Shown here in pieces: positions 1 through 11,397 of a stretch of 64,000 nt of DNA. Positions within the stretch are counted from its first letter, which is position 1. Every line of letters starts with the position of its first letter. This DNA comes from Pollenia angustigena. Its lineage: Eukaryota > Arthropoda > Insecta > Diptera > Polleniidae. The stretch is from contig OV884056.1 of NCBI GenBank assembly GCA_930367215.1, forward strand, positions 278,610,067-278,674,066. Direction: 5' to 3'. A program made the position numbers and the translations under genes. The notes below the pieces were generated by a model, which worked only from the letters and a program-made list of their open reading frames with translations, had not been told where the DNA came from and searched no databases.

Positions 1-1455
1 ACAAAACACGAAAGGTGCGTCAGCTGTTTAAACCAGTGTTGCCAAAAAGATAATAGCTAAAAAAATCACCCGATATATAGATAGATAATATAATATGTAA
101 TATGCATTGGATAATAGTTTCCTTTTGCATTATTGAAAAGCAGTTTTTGCACCAAATTGTTAGATTTTTATAAATTTAACACATCATTCCTTTAAATTTA
201 ATTTTAAACTTTATTTCTTTATTTTCATAAAAACTTTGTTGTATGTTTAATATTCTGTTGATGACAATTTTATTAGTTTCACTTTATTATTCTAGCTTTA
301 AATCATACGCGAATTTAGCACAGTTCTCTTTTGACTGGAAAATACTCAGAACACACAGTCACACACCTATTAAACATTAGGCATACAAACATTAGTGTCT
401 GGTTATCAGTTAAATAATCTTTGAAACTGTATTTGGTGAGATTCACTAACAATTTTCTTATCAGCCAAAAAGAAATTATTCAGGAATTAGGAATTGTATA
501 TTAAAAAAAGTAAAATGCCGCATTAAAAACTAATTTTTTTTTCAGTCAACATATTTACTGGGAGATACCAATGCGGTATGATTGCATTCAAAGGCTTTTT
601 TTTTTTTGGTTGACGACAGCAAACTTGGTTACCTCTGCTGACGCTTACGAGTACAAATGCAGAGCTGTCGACTTCTGTATCTCATTTCTTCATAATTTTC
701 TTTGGATGAAGCTGTTTGGACTCTAGTACCTCTTGTAGAATAAAATAAATTAGCAATAACAGCATTTTTTATTTTGGAAAATTGTTCTGTAAGATTCTTG
801 GCGTTGCTTTTTATAATAAGGTTCAATTTCAGTTGAAAAAGTCCACCTCCCGTTTTTTTTCATATTTGGTAGTTTTTTTTGTGTTCCTATTGCCAAAATC
901 GATAGTATTTAGGCCGTGTCAAGTTTCTTTATATCTAGTAGTGTATAGTTTTTTTTTGTCGGTTTTTTCAGATGTTATGCCCTACGGTGTTGTAGGGGTA
1001 TTATTTGATTTTGTTTAGGGATTTGTAAATTTTAAATGATATTTATTTTTTAATTGTTAAAATAAAAAATTTTTTTAAAGAAAGGTAATTATATTTTATA
1101 TGTTACAAAAGAATTAGAAAGCAAATTTAAAATTATTTTACCTAGAAAATGTTTCATAAAGCATCAGTCTGTTTTAACAAAAGCGACCAGATATAAAACC
1201 CACAACTTCCAGACTAATTGACTAATAGCTCTCTAACAATCAGCCTACCGAGACATCCAATACCCAGCAAAAACTTCGCCTCCTTTTTTGAAAGTCATGG
1301 CTTTATTCACTTATTATTTAGTAGCTTTTTTCTATAACTTCTATTTTGCTGATGTATGCAAATGACCTACATTTAAATGCTTCCATTTTGGGACATCCCC
1401 ATTTGTTCTTTCAGTACAATTGAAAGTATGTAGTATTTTTACCTTTTCCGGATTT
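1..1455. other. AT-rich non-coding stretch
   Basis: No convincing gene was seen. Positions 34-44 read CAGTGTTGCCA, the same terminal motif as the hAT element at 44757, so this may be a solo or truncated hAT end. A 65-codon open frame on the minus strand (629-826) has no recognisable domain and lies in low-complexity T-rich sequence. Confidence 0.5.
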
Positions 1456-1598
1456 GTCTGGGATCACACCATGAAAGTTTTCTTTCAGAAAGTCTGAGCT
1501 TATTGGTGAGAGGGAAAGAGATCATGCTATTATTCTTTCCCCTCTCACTAATAAACTCAGACTTCCTGAAAGAAAACTTTCATAGTGTGAACCCAGAC
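1456..1598. repeat. Near-perfect hairpin (palindromic MITE-like)
   Basis: Arms 1456-1519 and 1534-1598 are reverse complements with only a few mismatches and small indels, around a loop of about 14 bp. The outer end reads GTCTGGGATCACAC, which resembles the end of the next element (AAGCTGGGATCACAC), so both probably belong to one TIR family. No clear target duplication was found. Confidence 0.75.
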
Positions 1599-1600
1599 TT

Positions 1601-2510
1601 AAGCTGGGATCACACGATTGCCGCAAATGCGCTAATATGGGACAATTTTGATTGTGCTTTATTGACGCACAATAAAGAAATTGCACCAATCAAATATTCT
1701 GAAATCACACGATTGCCCTGTTTTATACAAATTAAATTGCCGCTAGTTGGTACAAAGCGAAATGGGTACAATAATTGCCGCAGCACAGTCACACGATTGT
1801 TCTTACTTGACAACTATGAAAACAGCTGTTGTGGTACCTTTTATACAATTTTTTGTTGAATAGTTTTATTTGAAATATTTTAAGAAAAATGTATGAAATT
1901 AAAAAAATGAACAGTCTGTTCAACAATTTCGAATGTTAACGTCATAGAAAATTTGTATGAAATAATAAAATTTAAATAATATTATTTAAATATCGGTAAC
2001 TAAATTCTGCAACTTTATTAATTTAACTACCGATATCGATTAGTAAAGAAAAATCTCGGATACTTTAACAAATTTTTTATTCTCGTTTTCAAGTTAACAA
2101 ACATTTTCTTTAAGAAATATCAACGACAAATATCTGTAAAATAAATAATAATTAGTTTTATTTATTAAAATGCATAATAAATAAATACATATTTATCTTC
2201 ATTACTTGCTAAAGGAAACACAAAAACGTAAAATTTATCAAAAAAAAAGCCAAAAATTGGCGCGTATTGTGTTGTTTGATTGCCGCACAAGAAGACAATA
2301 AATATTGGTGCATTTATGTTATTTTTATTGACGCGCGGTTGCATAGCAAACAGTCACACGATTGCCGCACCAGGGTTGCATTTGATTGGTAAAAGTAAGC
2401 ACAATATTGTCCTCGATTGGTACATGAGCCAATTGGTTGTGCAGTCACACGATTGGTGTATTTAAAAGTGTGAAAATTGGTGTATTGCGGCAATCGTGTG
2501 ATCCCAGCTT
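1601..2510. mobile_element. TIR element with perfect 26-bp ends and repeated internal motif
   Basis: Positions 1601-1626 and 2485-2510 are perfect reverse complements, beginning AAGCTGGGATCACACGATTG. The 11-mer TCACACGATTG or its 10-bp core recurs inside near 1704, 1790, 2352 and 2442, all in the orientation of the left end. The interior is AT-rich and no transposase is seen, so this is a non-autonomous element. The superfamily is not assigned because no unambiguous target duplication is visible. Confidence 0.75.
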
Positions 2511-3459
2511 TACTTAACTTATTATTTTGTAGGCGAAGTTTTTTCTGGTTAATAAAATAAATTTCTTTACAGCCCGATTACATTTCAAAGAAATTTGATT
2601 TAAAATCTTATTTAACATGTTGTGCGTTTACAATGTACTATTTTGACATTAGCGTGAATTTGTTTTCCTAACAAAACAGCTTACTGAAAGGTTTTTTTTT
2701 TGTAACACATATGTACAGCCATTTATGAAAATGGGCCTTTTATTTATAATTAATTTCATTTATTTTATCAATATTATTTACATAAAGTATACAACTAGTA
2801 TGCCGACCCTTTGACATGTTCATAACTCAAATGTCAAAAGTTTACAACTCTTGGGTGTGTTTACTATGCCTTCAAGGAGGCCTCTTTACTCCTCTTAATG
2901 GATATACATGGCCTTCTCGCTTTATTCCATACTCATATCTTTTTGACACATGTTGTCATTGCGGAGTAGGCCTTCCGCTTTCGCTTCTTTAGCAGTTACA
3001 TAAGAAAGGTTACTAGAATAAATATAAAAAACAATTCTTTGCTCTTGTTTTGGCAAAAAAAGTAAAACAAAATAAAAAATTTTACTCCTTGTCCTCTACC
3101 TTCTCATAAAAGGGAATGTGGAATGTGTATCCTATATTTTATACGCAAGAGCCGCGGCCGAGACATTCTTTAGCAATTAGATAAGAATGGTAATGGAATT
3201 AAAAAATGTTGAATCATGCCTTTTTTGTTTTCATACCATTAATTGCTACTCTTACTTACTTATTCCGGACGGCGCACACTGGGTTGAAATACATAGTTTT
3301 TGAGGATCAATTCAGGGAAGCTCTGTTAGGATAGTTTTTCATTATATTTCACCTAATACCAATACAATTTGATAAAACAAACAATTTTTAAGTATATTTC
3401 AGTGCAGTTTAATTACAAATAAGGGAATTTAAGTTAAAATATTGATAACATATGAGAAC
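2511..3459. other. Non-coding stretch
   Basis: AT-rich with a few less AT-rich patches (2850-3000, 3100-3170). No open frame longer than about 60 codons and no repeat structure was recognised. It lies downstream of the minus-strand transposase and may contain the 3' end of that element. No matching terminal repeat pair could be found. Confidence 0.4.
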
Positions 3460-3504
3460 TTAAAAATAATTATTTTCGTGATCATGATCACAATCTACTT
3501 GATC

Positions 3505-3539
<35 letters not shown>

Positions 3540-5590
3540 AATCCTTATTATCAATATCCTCATTATCATTATCCTCATTATCATCATTCTGATCACACAA
3601 ATTGGTTTTGCTTGGAACTGGAGGTATTATTAAATCCATTGCCTGCTCTGGCAAACTTTGATCCTTCTTTGGAGGCAACTTTCGCATGCTCGAAATAATT
3701 GGGTCAGAGCTTATTAAGAATAAATTAAAAACATCTTTAAGGTATTTTTCCCGACTGCACTTTCGTGAATGAAACTCTCTATATTTCTTAAAATCTTTAT
3801 TCCGAGCTTCTTGCGCTTCTTCCGATAATAGCCCAATGGGTAAGGGAGCATTATTAATAATTTCGGCACCGTGTATTAGGTACTTGTGCAAAGTGGGTGG
3901 CATATTATACCATGGATATTTTTCAACAAAAAGTCTGGCTGTATCGTGTGCAAATATTTTAAAGTTTTCACTTTGGATTTCATTGCCGCTGCAGCTGGAT
4001 ACTACCATAAGCAAAATGTGCATTCTTTTTATTAAGTTCAAGTCTATTTTTGTTATTTCTGCTGATTTTTCTGCGTTTTGGAAAAAACGTCTTGCCGTAT
4101 TGCCATCATTGGTATTTCCGAACCCAGGCTTAGGTTTGTCAACGATTAAACCAATAGCCTCTCTAAATTGTTTCTGAATTTCTAATTTTGTTTCAGCAAC
4201 AATTTTTTTTCCAAATCACTTCTAGCCTGCCACTTTTTTAAAGGCATTTTATATGCAATATGTAAAAGACTTTCAAAAAATCTGATCCAGCCATGAAGAA
4301 CAGATATACCAATTCTTAAATATTCTGTTTTCACAGGCCTTTTAATCATTGCTTCTATATTATTGAAGTTTTTGCTAGTGGCGCCACATAAGTAACACTT
4401 TTGTGTTGACATAGTTCCAGTTATAGCATTAAGAACCTTTCCATCTATCATTGACAAAATTAAATTGTGCTTCACTTGCATAACTTTATCACCGATTGAG
4501 ACAGTTGAGCATTTCAAATTTGCTATTTCTTCTTCCACTCTATTTTTTTTCACTAACTGACACAAGTGAAGTTTCCTTTATGAAGTCCATTTTCAAAGGT
4601 CTACAAAATCTAGTGGACGATGGTCGAGGATTTTGCCAAATAACCGTTTCCTCTAGCATAAGTCTAAGCGGCACAATTGTGTTTAAAAATACCGATGAAT
4701 CGCTTGCATCTGAGCCATGAAAGGCCTGTTTATATGAACTATGGCCAGAGCTTCCATCAAAACCCCATTTTGTATATAATATTATATTTGATTTATGCTC
4801 AATAAAATTTTCTTTAAGTTGTATTAGTCGCTCCGCTGTGTGATCAATAAGAGCTTGTAACTTACTTGAACGCAAGTCTCGCTTATTTTAAGGCTCGTTG
4901 GCAATGGATAACAATTTTGTTTTTCATTTTGAATATTTGTGTATGAGGGAAATTTCTCAGGTGCAGACTGTCTAATGATATTGTATTGGTGTCGAGATAG
5001 ATTAGCTTCTACAAAAACAGACAATGCTTTTACATTAGACATTTTCTCAGACGCTAGTGGTTGCTTCGAACTCGCTGCTGATGGTGTATTTTTTGATAGT
5101 GACACATTTGTGAATCCACGCAGCATCTTCGATTCTTCTATGTACCCTGATGTTCTTAATTGAATCTGTGTAGCATGAGCTAACACTGGCAATGCTGTGG
5201 TATCCCTTAAAACCTTTGTACTTTTATGTTTACTCGATTCACTTGACTCGGTAAAAGAAATTTCTTTTCTACCACGTTTTCCAGTCTGAGAACGAGAAAA
5301 CCCAATAGAGGACTCCAACCAGTTCCTATTCGCAGCCATAAAACGTGTATTTACTCTATGCACCTTATTCCATCTAGATTTGAAGTCATAAAAGAAAGCA
5401 TTAACTCGTTCATTCAAATCGCACATACTAGACTCTGAGCAGTTTGTGCGTTTCTTCATTTCTTCTTTTAAAAATTTTAGCTTTTCATCCAAAGTTTGAC
5501 AGCCTGAATTCATCATTATATCGTACAAGCTCCGACGAGTATAAAAAAAAAAACGTTTGAACTTGTTCCTATACGTAGAGAAAAAAAATT
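3460..5590 (-). pseudogene. RAG1-core/Transib-like DDE transposase, frameshifted
   Basis: Read on the minus strand, four overlapping frames form one protein of roughly 650 residues. In order they show an N-terminal region (5528-4824) with R/K-W and NWL motifs; KWGFDGSSGHSSYKQ at about 4770-4725, whose Asp codon (4756-4758) matches RAG1 D600; LSMIDGK with Asp at 4443-4445 (RAG1 D708); CYLC with Cys at 4395 and 4386 (RAG1 C727/C730); DGNTARRFF; LHKYLIHG with His at 3886 and 3871 (RAG1 H937/H942); and LLSEEAQEARNKDFKKYRE with Glu at 3820-3822 (RAG1 E962). The tail is strongly acidic. Frames change at about 4865, 4549 and 4195; each is repaired by one extra base, and two lie in 8-A runs. A possible short first exon is MEPSSSGSSAKIL at 6042-6004, followed by GTAAAG. 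The family match comes from remembered RAG1 motifs and is strong. Whether the gene is dead or mis-assembled is open. No RSS-like terminal repeats were found. Confidence 0.82.
3485..3600. repeat. (ATC)n-rich simple repeat encoding the acidic tail
   Basis: Interrupted runs of atc/att triplets on the plus strand. Read on the minus strand they encode the Asp/Asn/Glu-rich C-terminus of the RAG1-like frame. The acidic tail may be a microsatellite expansion rather than a conserved domain. Confidence 0.8.
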
Positions 5591-5599
5591 ATCCGTTTT

Positions 5600-6256
5600 A
5601 ACCGATAACTTCAAACTTCACAACACTATCATTATTTAAAAACATAAAGAATATTATTAAAAAACAACAACAACATAAAGAATATTATTAAAAACATGAA
5701 CAACAACAATTAATACACAAAAACAGTAATAATAACAGCAGCAATCGCCAGACCATATATTTTGTTAGTAAATCAGTGCAACGACACTTTTTATAAACAA
5801 ATGCATAACTTCTAAAATGCAGTCTAAATTTTTGCAACATATCAGATATATATTTATTTTGTAAAATAAACCACAAATCTCGACACGAATGTACACGAAT
5901 AATAACTATATGTCCGCTTAAACTATGAAAATTCAAATTTTTTATGGACTTCCAATATAAATCACAAAAACACTTCCACACCAAATTTGTTACACAAACT
6001 TTACCAGGATTTTCGCAGAACTACCTGAACTTGATGGTTCCATAGCTAAATTGGTCACTTTTTTATTAATTTTGTAAAAAAAATAAGATTTTTAAGAAAG
6101 TAAATTTTTAGCTTTTCTGTCTTTTTTTCAAACAAAAATGCAAAAAACTTTAATTTTGATTTCTCACTGCAAACACACCAGAGCACTTTAGATATTTATT
6201 TTTTCAGCTAGTGATGTAGAATTTTATAGGCTGTAAGCAACTGCAATCAGCCTTGC
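5600..6256. other. Non-coding, possible 5' region of the RAG1-like gene
   Basis: Contains CAACAA/AATATTATT low-complexity repeats near 5630-5710. On the minus strand, 6042-6004 reads as an ATG-initiated 13-codon stretch followed by GTAAAG, which could be a first exon and splice donor for the transposase. The acceptor is not certain. Confidence 0.25.
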
Positions 6257-6885
6257 AATAAAGCCATATGGCTTTGGTTATAACGACCAGATTCGTTTAG
6301 TAACCAAAGTGGAAATAACGACATAACAGTGTAATTGTTATGGTTACAAATTGGCAAAAGAATGAGTTGCCATTGTCAAGTTTTGAAAAAAAATATGGTA
6401 CAGTAGGTGGAAGGGGGGAGGAGGATCGCTTCCGGCGGGTATAACAAAGACCGGCTTCGCTTACTTAAACTTATCTGTATAGCCGGCCTTCGGCCCAGAC
6501 AGATTTTAGAATCTTAACTTAGCGAAGCCGGTGTTTGTTATACCATAGAGGAGAAAATCCTTGCGCGTGGCTGAAGGGCGGCTATGCATAGAAGCTCTAG
6601 TTAGCGAAGCCGGTGTTTGTTATACGATAGAGGAGAAAATCCTTGCTCGCGGCCGAAGGCCGGTTATGCAGAGAAGCTCTAGTTAGCGAAGAAGGTGTTT
6701 GTTATACCATAGAGGAGAAAATCCTTGCGCCCAAAAGTATTTAAAATATAAACACTCAGAGAAAAAACAACAAAACAATTTTTAAATAAATTAGAATTAT
6801 ATTAAAAGAAAACAATTTAAATGAGAAATAAGGCCATTATGGCTTTATTTCACTCCTTACATGGAAATAAAGCCATATGGCTTTA
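6257..6885. repeat. GC-rich satellite cluster between two identical palindromes
   Basis: The 19-mer AATAAAGCCATATGGCTTT occurs at 6257-6275 and again at 6867-6885; its core is palindromic. Between them, 6430-6740 holds about three and a half units of roughly 90 bp containing 'gaagccggtgtttgttatac', 'tagaggagaaaatccttgc' and GGCCGAAGGCCGG palindromes. The same units occur at 18596-19190. The local GC content stands out sharply from the surroundings. No coding capacity was seen. It may be the interior of a foldback element with different ends. Confidence 0.7.
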
Positions 6886-8163
6886 TAGAACGGCGCCATT
6901 CCGAACCTCTTTCTAGCTTAAAGCTTAACTTCATAACATAGTTTTGTTCAGGCAGCTCAGCTCAATGATTGCCAAGGGTCCCAAATCGGGTACACTGCCG
7001 AAAATTTGTCTTGCAATACTCTGGTGGAGGGTCTCATGAGTTCGTACTTGGCCGACTATATTTTCTTACTTGATTTTCTATTACTCAGTAATTTAAGTCG
7101 TCCTATTCATACTGTTTTATTCTTATTCTTTTGTCTGAATGTCTGTTCGTGTATGAATTTATGCATGTTCCTATGAATACATGCATCTATCTAAAAAAAA
7201 AAAACAGATTATGTATGTATGAATGCTTCTGTATATGTTTTAACAGTTGTGTTGCTGTTGTTTAGACCATCTATTATTTTTGCTCTGTCAGTTGTAGTGA
7301 ATTTAAAAAGTTTTTTTGTGATAATTCCAATTTTATTTTTGTTGTTTAAAATATGAAAACCAAAAACTTTTTACAATTCTAATTTGGCACACTACTTTGT
7401 ATGCTACTTTGTAGTTATTTATTAGTGTTTGTATGTGTTAAACATGCCCATATAAATACATTTACTACCACCAGAACTACTTATTTATCATACCAAAAAA
7501 AATTAAAAAAAAAACCTAAAATCCAACAAAAACATACAACACAATTGCATTGTTTTTCAAGGATGTGTTGTAATAAAACACGGCCAAGGTTACCTACAAC
7601 TACTAACTTGCTCTTTCTCCCACAGCTGTCGATTTAAAAAAATTATATTTCTGCCTCGGATTTTCATAAGGCGATAATAAATAAATTTCAATTTCCTGCT
7701 TCTTAAAAAACTTTCTTTTATCTTCCTTTTTTTATCATGGAATTTTGTGCTTCGTTTGAATTGGCATGTGTGTAAGAACTGTGTTGATGGTCTTATTGAA
7801 TTATTCACAAAAGCAATCGAAGGTTTCTCCCACAATCTAACATTCCAAAACATTCTTAAGTGCATAGAGAAATTTATGAAGATGTGCTTTTGGCCACAAA
7901 TAAATTCTTTGCCATAGAATTATTGTTAAATTGAGTACTTGTGGCATAATAATCGTTTCGAATTGAAAGTTTTATAAGAACAAATTTTTTTTGGGAAACA
8001 ATAAATAAACTTTAAAATATGAATTCTAATTAAGAACACAAAAACTTCCAAAAAAAATAAACTATTGTAAGAACATAAAAACAAACAAACAATATAAAGG
8101 TTGCAAGTGATCGAAAAAGAACCTTTTAGGAAAGATTTTCCATAGAGAAAGTTAACTACCTGT
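6886..8163. other. Non-coding stretch
   Basis: No gene recognised. AT-rich with short homopolymers and tgtatgtatgaatg-like low complexity near 7130-7240. Open frames of 78-91 codons at 7401-7865 show no domain and have low-complexity composition. Confidence 0.5.
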
Positions 8164-8254
8164 TTTTAGAACACGAGCGCAAAACAAAATTAAACAATTT
8201 GTTTTGTTTTCAAATGCAAGTGTAACGGACAAGTTTGGCGCTCGTGTTCTAAAA
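8164..8254. repeat. Inverted repeat, 17-bp perfect arms
   Basis: TTTTAGAACACGAGCGC (8164-8180) is the perfect reverse complement of 8238-8254. The loop of about 57 bp also contains an imperfect AAAACAAA/TTTGTTTT pairing. It looks like a small MITE or hairpin; no target duplication was identified. Confidence 0.6.
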
Positions 8255-8279
8255 CCAGACAAAAAAAATCAGTTTCAAA

Positions 8280-8369
8280 TGCAAAAAAAGTTAAGGTTCA
8301 AATAAGTTAACCAACAAATTAAGCCTATAGAATTTTGCTAGCTTATGTGAACTTTAACCTTTTTTTGCA
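8280..8369. repeat. Inverted repeat, about 21-bp arms
   Basis: TGCAAAAAAAGTTAAGGTTCA (8280-8300 region) pairs with TGAACTTTAACCTTTTTTTGCA (8348-8369) with one mismatch. It lies 25 bp after the previous inverted repeat, and the phrase 'aactacctgtttttaga' before the first resembles 'aactgcctgtttttaga' after the second. Both may therefore be parts of one small element. Confidence 0.5.
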
Positions 8370-8469
8370 TACGGGGCTAAATCTCTAACTGCCTGTTTTT
8401 AGAAAATTAAAACAAGTGAGTGAGTGAGAAATTATATTGAAACAAACAACAAAAAAAGGAAATTTGGTT

Positions 8470-8715
8470 TTTGTTTTTTAAAAAATATTTCCCTCTTAAA
8501 AAAATTTAAGCGAGATTTTCTTAATAGACAATTAAGAACAAAATTTTCTTTACAAAAAAACTTTATTGCTAAATTTTCTTTATAAAGAATTAGAAGAAAC
8601 ATTTTCTGTTCAGAAAATTAATTATAAAATTTTCTTTATAAAAAATTAAGAGCAACATTTTCTCTTCAGAAGATTAAAAACCAAAATTTCTCATTAGAAA
8701 ATTTAGAACCAGCAC
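8470..8715. repeat. Degenerate AT-rich tandem repeat
   Basis: Four or five imperfect units built on 'aaaattttctttataaagaattaagaacaac', with a period of roughly 45-55 bp. A similar phrase recurs at 12700-12740. No coding potential. Confidence 0.5.
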
Positions 8716-9353
8716 ACAGAATACAAATTGTTTGGAAAACGGTTGCAGTAATAAAATATTGATCAAGAAATACAATTTATTATTGCAACTATTAAAAATG
8801 TATAGTTCTAACAGATTTTTAATTCTCTTGATTATTAAAACGTTATTCTAACTGAAATATGATTCCTTCAATGCTTTTATTAGTTATGATAACTAATTTA
8901 ATTTAGATCTGCAAATTTGTACAAATGGTTATAATCACAGCCCAATTTAATACAGGGCAATACTGAATGTTGTTCTTTGCAATTAATAATTTGCTTTCGT
9001 CAAAAAATTTTGTAATATAAATGTTAATTCATTTATTGCAGCTAATTATGTATTGCTAGTATAGTTTCAATTCGATTACAACAAATGAAAATATAATTAT
9101 TTGGTATTCACAACCAAAAAAAAAACTATATGTCCCAATTGTGTACTAAATTTTCTGTCAAAACAATAAATATAATAAAATAATTTTAATTTTATATTAA
9201 AATAAATAAGTTTGCGTTCAAAAAAGGGAAAATGTGCAACAACTTAATAAATAGGGGTAAGTTAATTACGTATTTTTATAATTATGTAAATATGCACGTA
9301 GATACATATGTATGTATGTATGTATTATATTTCCTATAAATACATCATATAGG
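8716..9353. other. Non-coding stretch
   Basis: AT-rich. A short tatgtatgtatg repeat lies at 9308-9323, just before the next element. Nothing else was recognised. Confidence 0.5.
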
Positions 9354-10468
9354 TACCCAGATAGCATTTTCAATCGAAAGAATCTACTGGGAATCTCATG
9401 AAAAGCATTCATCGTCGACGAGCGCAATTTTTAATCGTAAAAGATTCCTCGCACGGGAGAAACTGTTATACAAGCTGATTCCTCGGCGAGATACTTCAAC
9501 AACACAGCGAAAGACGCTTATGTCACAGTGCAAAAAAATTCGGGTCATTGCCGCCAGCCTCAACACTTGCAACGCGAAATGAAACTAGAATATCGGTGGA
9601 GCAAATCTGCCAAAGGGCTTTTAAAAGTTATCTTGGGTTCCCGAAATATGGGCCCCTAAAGTTTTTGAATTTTATGAAAAGGCGTTTGGTATAAGTCAAA
9701 AAAAATATACTACTTCTGAGCTAAAAAATAATTTCAGATGTCTTCAGTAAAATCGTATGGCGGTTCTTTTCTTAGGATATATTAACATTTTAAGGGGTAA
9801 TTTTTGTCATTTTTTTAACTTCCCAACAAAAGTATTCTAAATCGGCACTTTAATAGGGGTCTTTTAAGAACAAAAGTTCGTGCAGTGTATGTAAAACGGA
9901 TTTTCGAAATTCCTGGCTTGAAGTTTTGGAATTTCTTGAAAACCCGTTTTACATTAATTGCCTAATAACCCTTTGGCAGATTTGCTATTCCAATATTCTA
10001 GTTTCATTTCGCGTTGCAAGTATTGAGGCTGGTTTGTTTTGTTTCGTTTGAGATTTCTGTAAAGATTTTCTAATGAGGCTTTCAGAAAGCACATCAAAAA
10101 TTCCCTTACATCTTGTGGAATGTTTACACATATAACTTAGCCACCTAAACCAGAGCATCAAGCTTCTTTTACTTTTTTTCTTTTTTCTCCTTACGTCGGC
10201 TTGTTTAAATAAAATTGTTTTAACAAGTGAATTTTCATGTTTTAAAAACGCTCTTATTTAGGTAGCTCAGTATTTGCTATATGACTCATAAGGAGAGCCG
10301 CAAAAGTTTCATTCCAAGATTAATGGACAAGCGTGTCAGAAAATGTATAAAAAACTAATAAATAAAAAAATTTAGATTTTTTTATTAGTGTTACTCATCA
10401 GATAATCATCAGAAGATTCTTTGAGGAGTGAGACAATCGTCTAACAAACATACGATGCTATCTGGGTA
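9354..10468. mobile_element. TIR element ending in TACCCAGATAGCAT, with large internal foldback
   Basis: TACCCAGATAGCAT (9354-9367) and its exact reverse complement (10455-10468) bound the element; if TA is the target duplication the TIR proper is CCCAGATAGCAT. Inside, a second inverted repeat has arms 9554-9617 and 9969-10032 (64 bp, a few mismatches). Within that, a third short hairpin around 9890-9950 uses gtaaaacgg/cgttttac. No transposase is visible. The termini resemble those of the element at 60871-61772 (CCCAGCTAGCAT), which suggests a family. Confidence 0.7.
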
Positions 10469-10842
10469 ATATCTAAGACATAAATACATATGTACAATAC
10501 CTATACATGTACATATTGTTTATATTTTGCTCCGCGTATATATTGGTAAAACAAATATGTTATAAGTACATTGTATGAGAATCGCTCAGTTTTTAGTGAT
10601 TTTCATATTAATTTTCAGCTTTAATCACTCTTCGTATTGTAAAAACCACATTTTAATTATTCTGTTTTAATTCAGACACTAGAACAAGACGACACTGATT
10701 AAAGAAATTGCATTGAGTTGAAGCCAAAAATTGTTTTTGTTGGTGCATTATGGGAAAAGCTGTACACCTTTGGAAATCCGTTGGATGAAGTGGAAAGCTG
10801 CAAGTATGTGTTTGTATAAAATTAAATAATTTGTAACCCAGT
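10469..10842. other. Non-coding stretch
   Basis: AT-rich with tacatatgtac-type low complexity. No gene or repeat pair was recognised. Confidence 0.4.
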
Positions 10843-11010
10843 GGTACTAGCTAGCTCTGTACGTGTATATTCGCTAGCCCTTTAAGAACTACCGCTAGTC
10901 CCCCCACAATCTACCTCACATGCTTTTGAGTGGCGAATTTAACATGGTGATGTCACTGGAGGTGACAATTGACCCCTCCCTGCATTACCTTTACCTACCT
11001 ATGGGGTTAG
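10843..11010 (+). repeat. Dispersed repeat, copy 1
   Basis: Contains 'agctctgtacgtgtatattc', 'acaatctacctcacatgctt' and 'gtggcgaatttaaca', then 'ttgacccctc' and 'cctttacctacc'. A second copy in the same orientation lies at 11608-11775, about 80-85% identical by eye. It is GC-richer than its surroundings. No coding frame or tRNA-like promoter was recognised. Confidence 0.7.
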
Positions 11011-11277
11011 CGCAGTAAAACTACACAGTTCACTGCTCCTAAAGTGCTGCAGCGGCGCTAACATCTAACTGTACCTTAATCGCTAGCATAGTCGGTACCT
11101 CTTATTCGGCAGTCATTTCTCTAGGACCCGAAAGCATGTCTTTACTATTTGTGTATAAATAAATAATTTTTTGTTTACAAACGTAAAAAAAACGTTAAAA
11201 AAAATATTTGAAAACATAAACTTATAATTCATATTTGCTGCATATGTACTTTTGTAGAGAGCTATTATTAAAGTTCC

Positions 11278-11397
11278 CTACAAGAAATGAATGAGCGTTA
11301 AGAAAATGATAGAAAACTTGATTTTCTGCCATTTCTCCCATAATTTTCTTAACGCTAACGTGAAAAATATCATGATTCGCTCATTAATTTCTTGTAG
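11278..11397. repeat. Hairpin with 20-bp outer arms and nested inner arms
   Basis: CTACAAGAAATGAATGAGCG (11278-11297) pairs with 11378-11397 with one mismatch. Inside, GCGTTAAGAAAAT pairs with ATTTTCTTAACGC. A MITE-like structure lying between the two direct repeat copies. Confidence 0.65.

Noticed and set aside
1503..1859. 118-codon frame spanning the hairpin and the left end of the 1601 element
   Set aside because: It runs through two inverted-repeat ends, so it is a by-product of those repeats.
3274..3281. CACACTGG as a RAG/Transib-type heptamer at the 3' side of the RAG1-like gene
   Set aside because: No inverted partner was found upstream of the gene, and a 7-bp motif is expected by chance.
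3442..3633. Plus-strand Ile-rich frame
   Set aside because: It is the antisense of the (ATC)n repeat within the RAG1-like gene.
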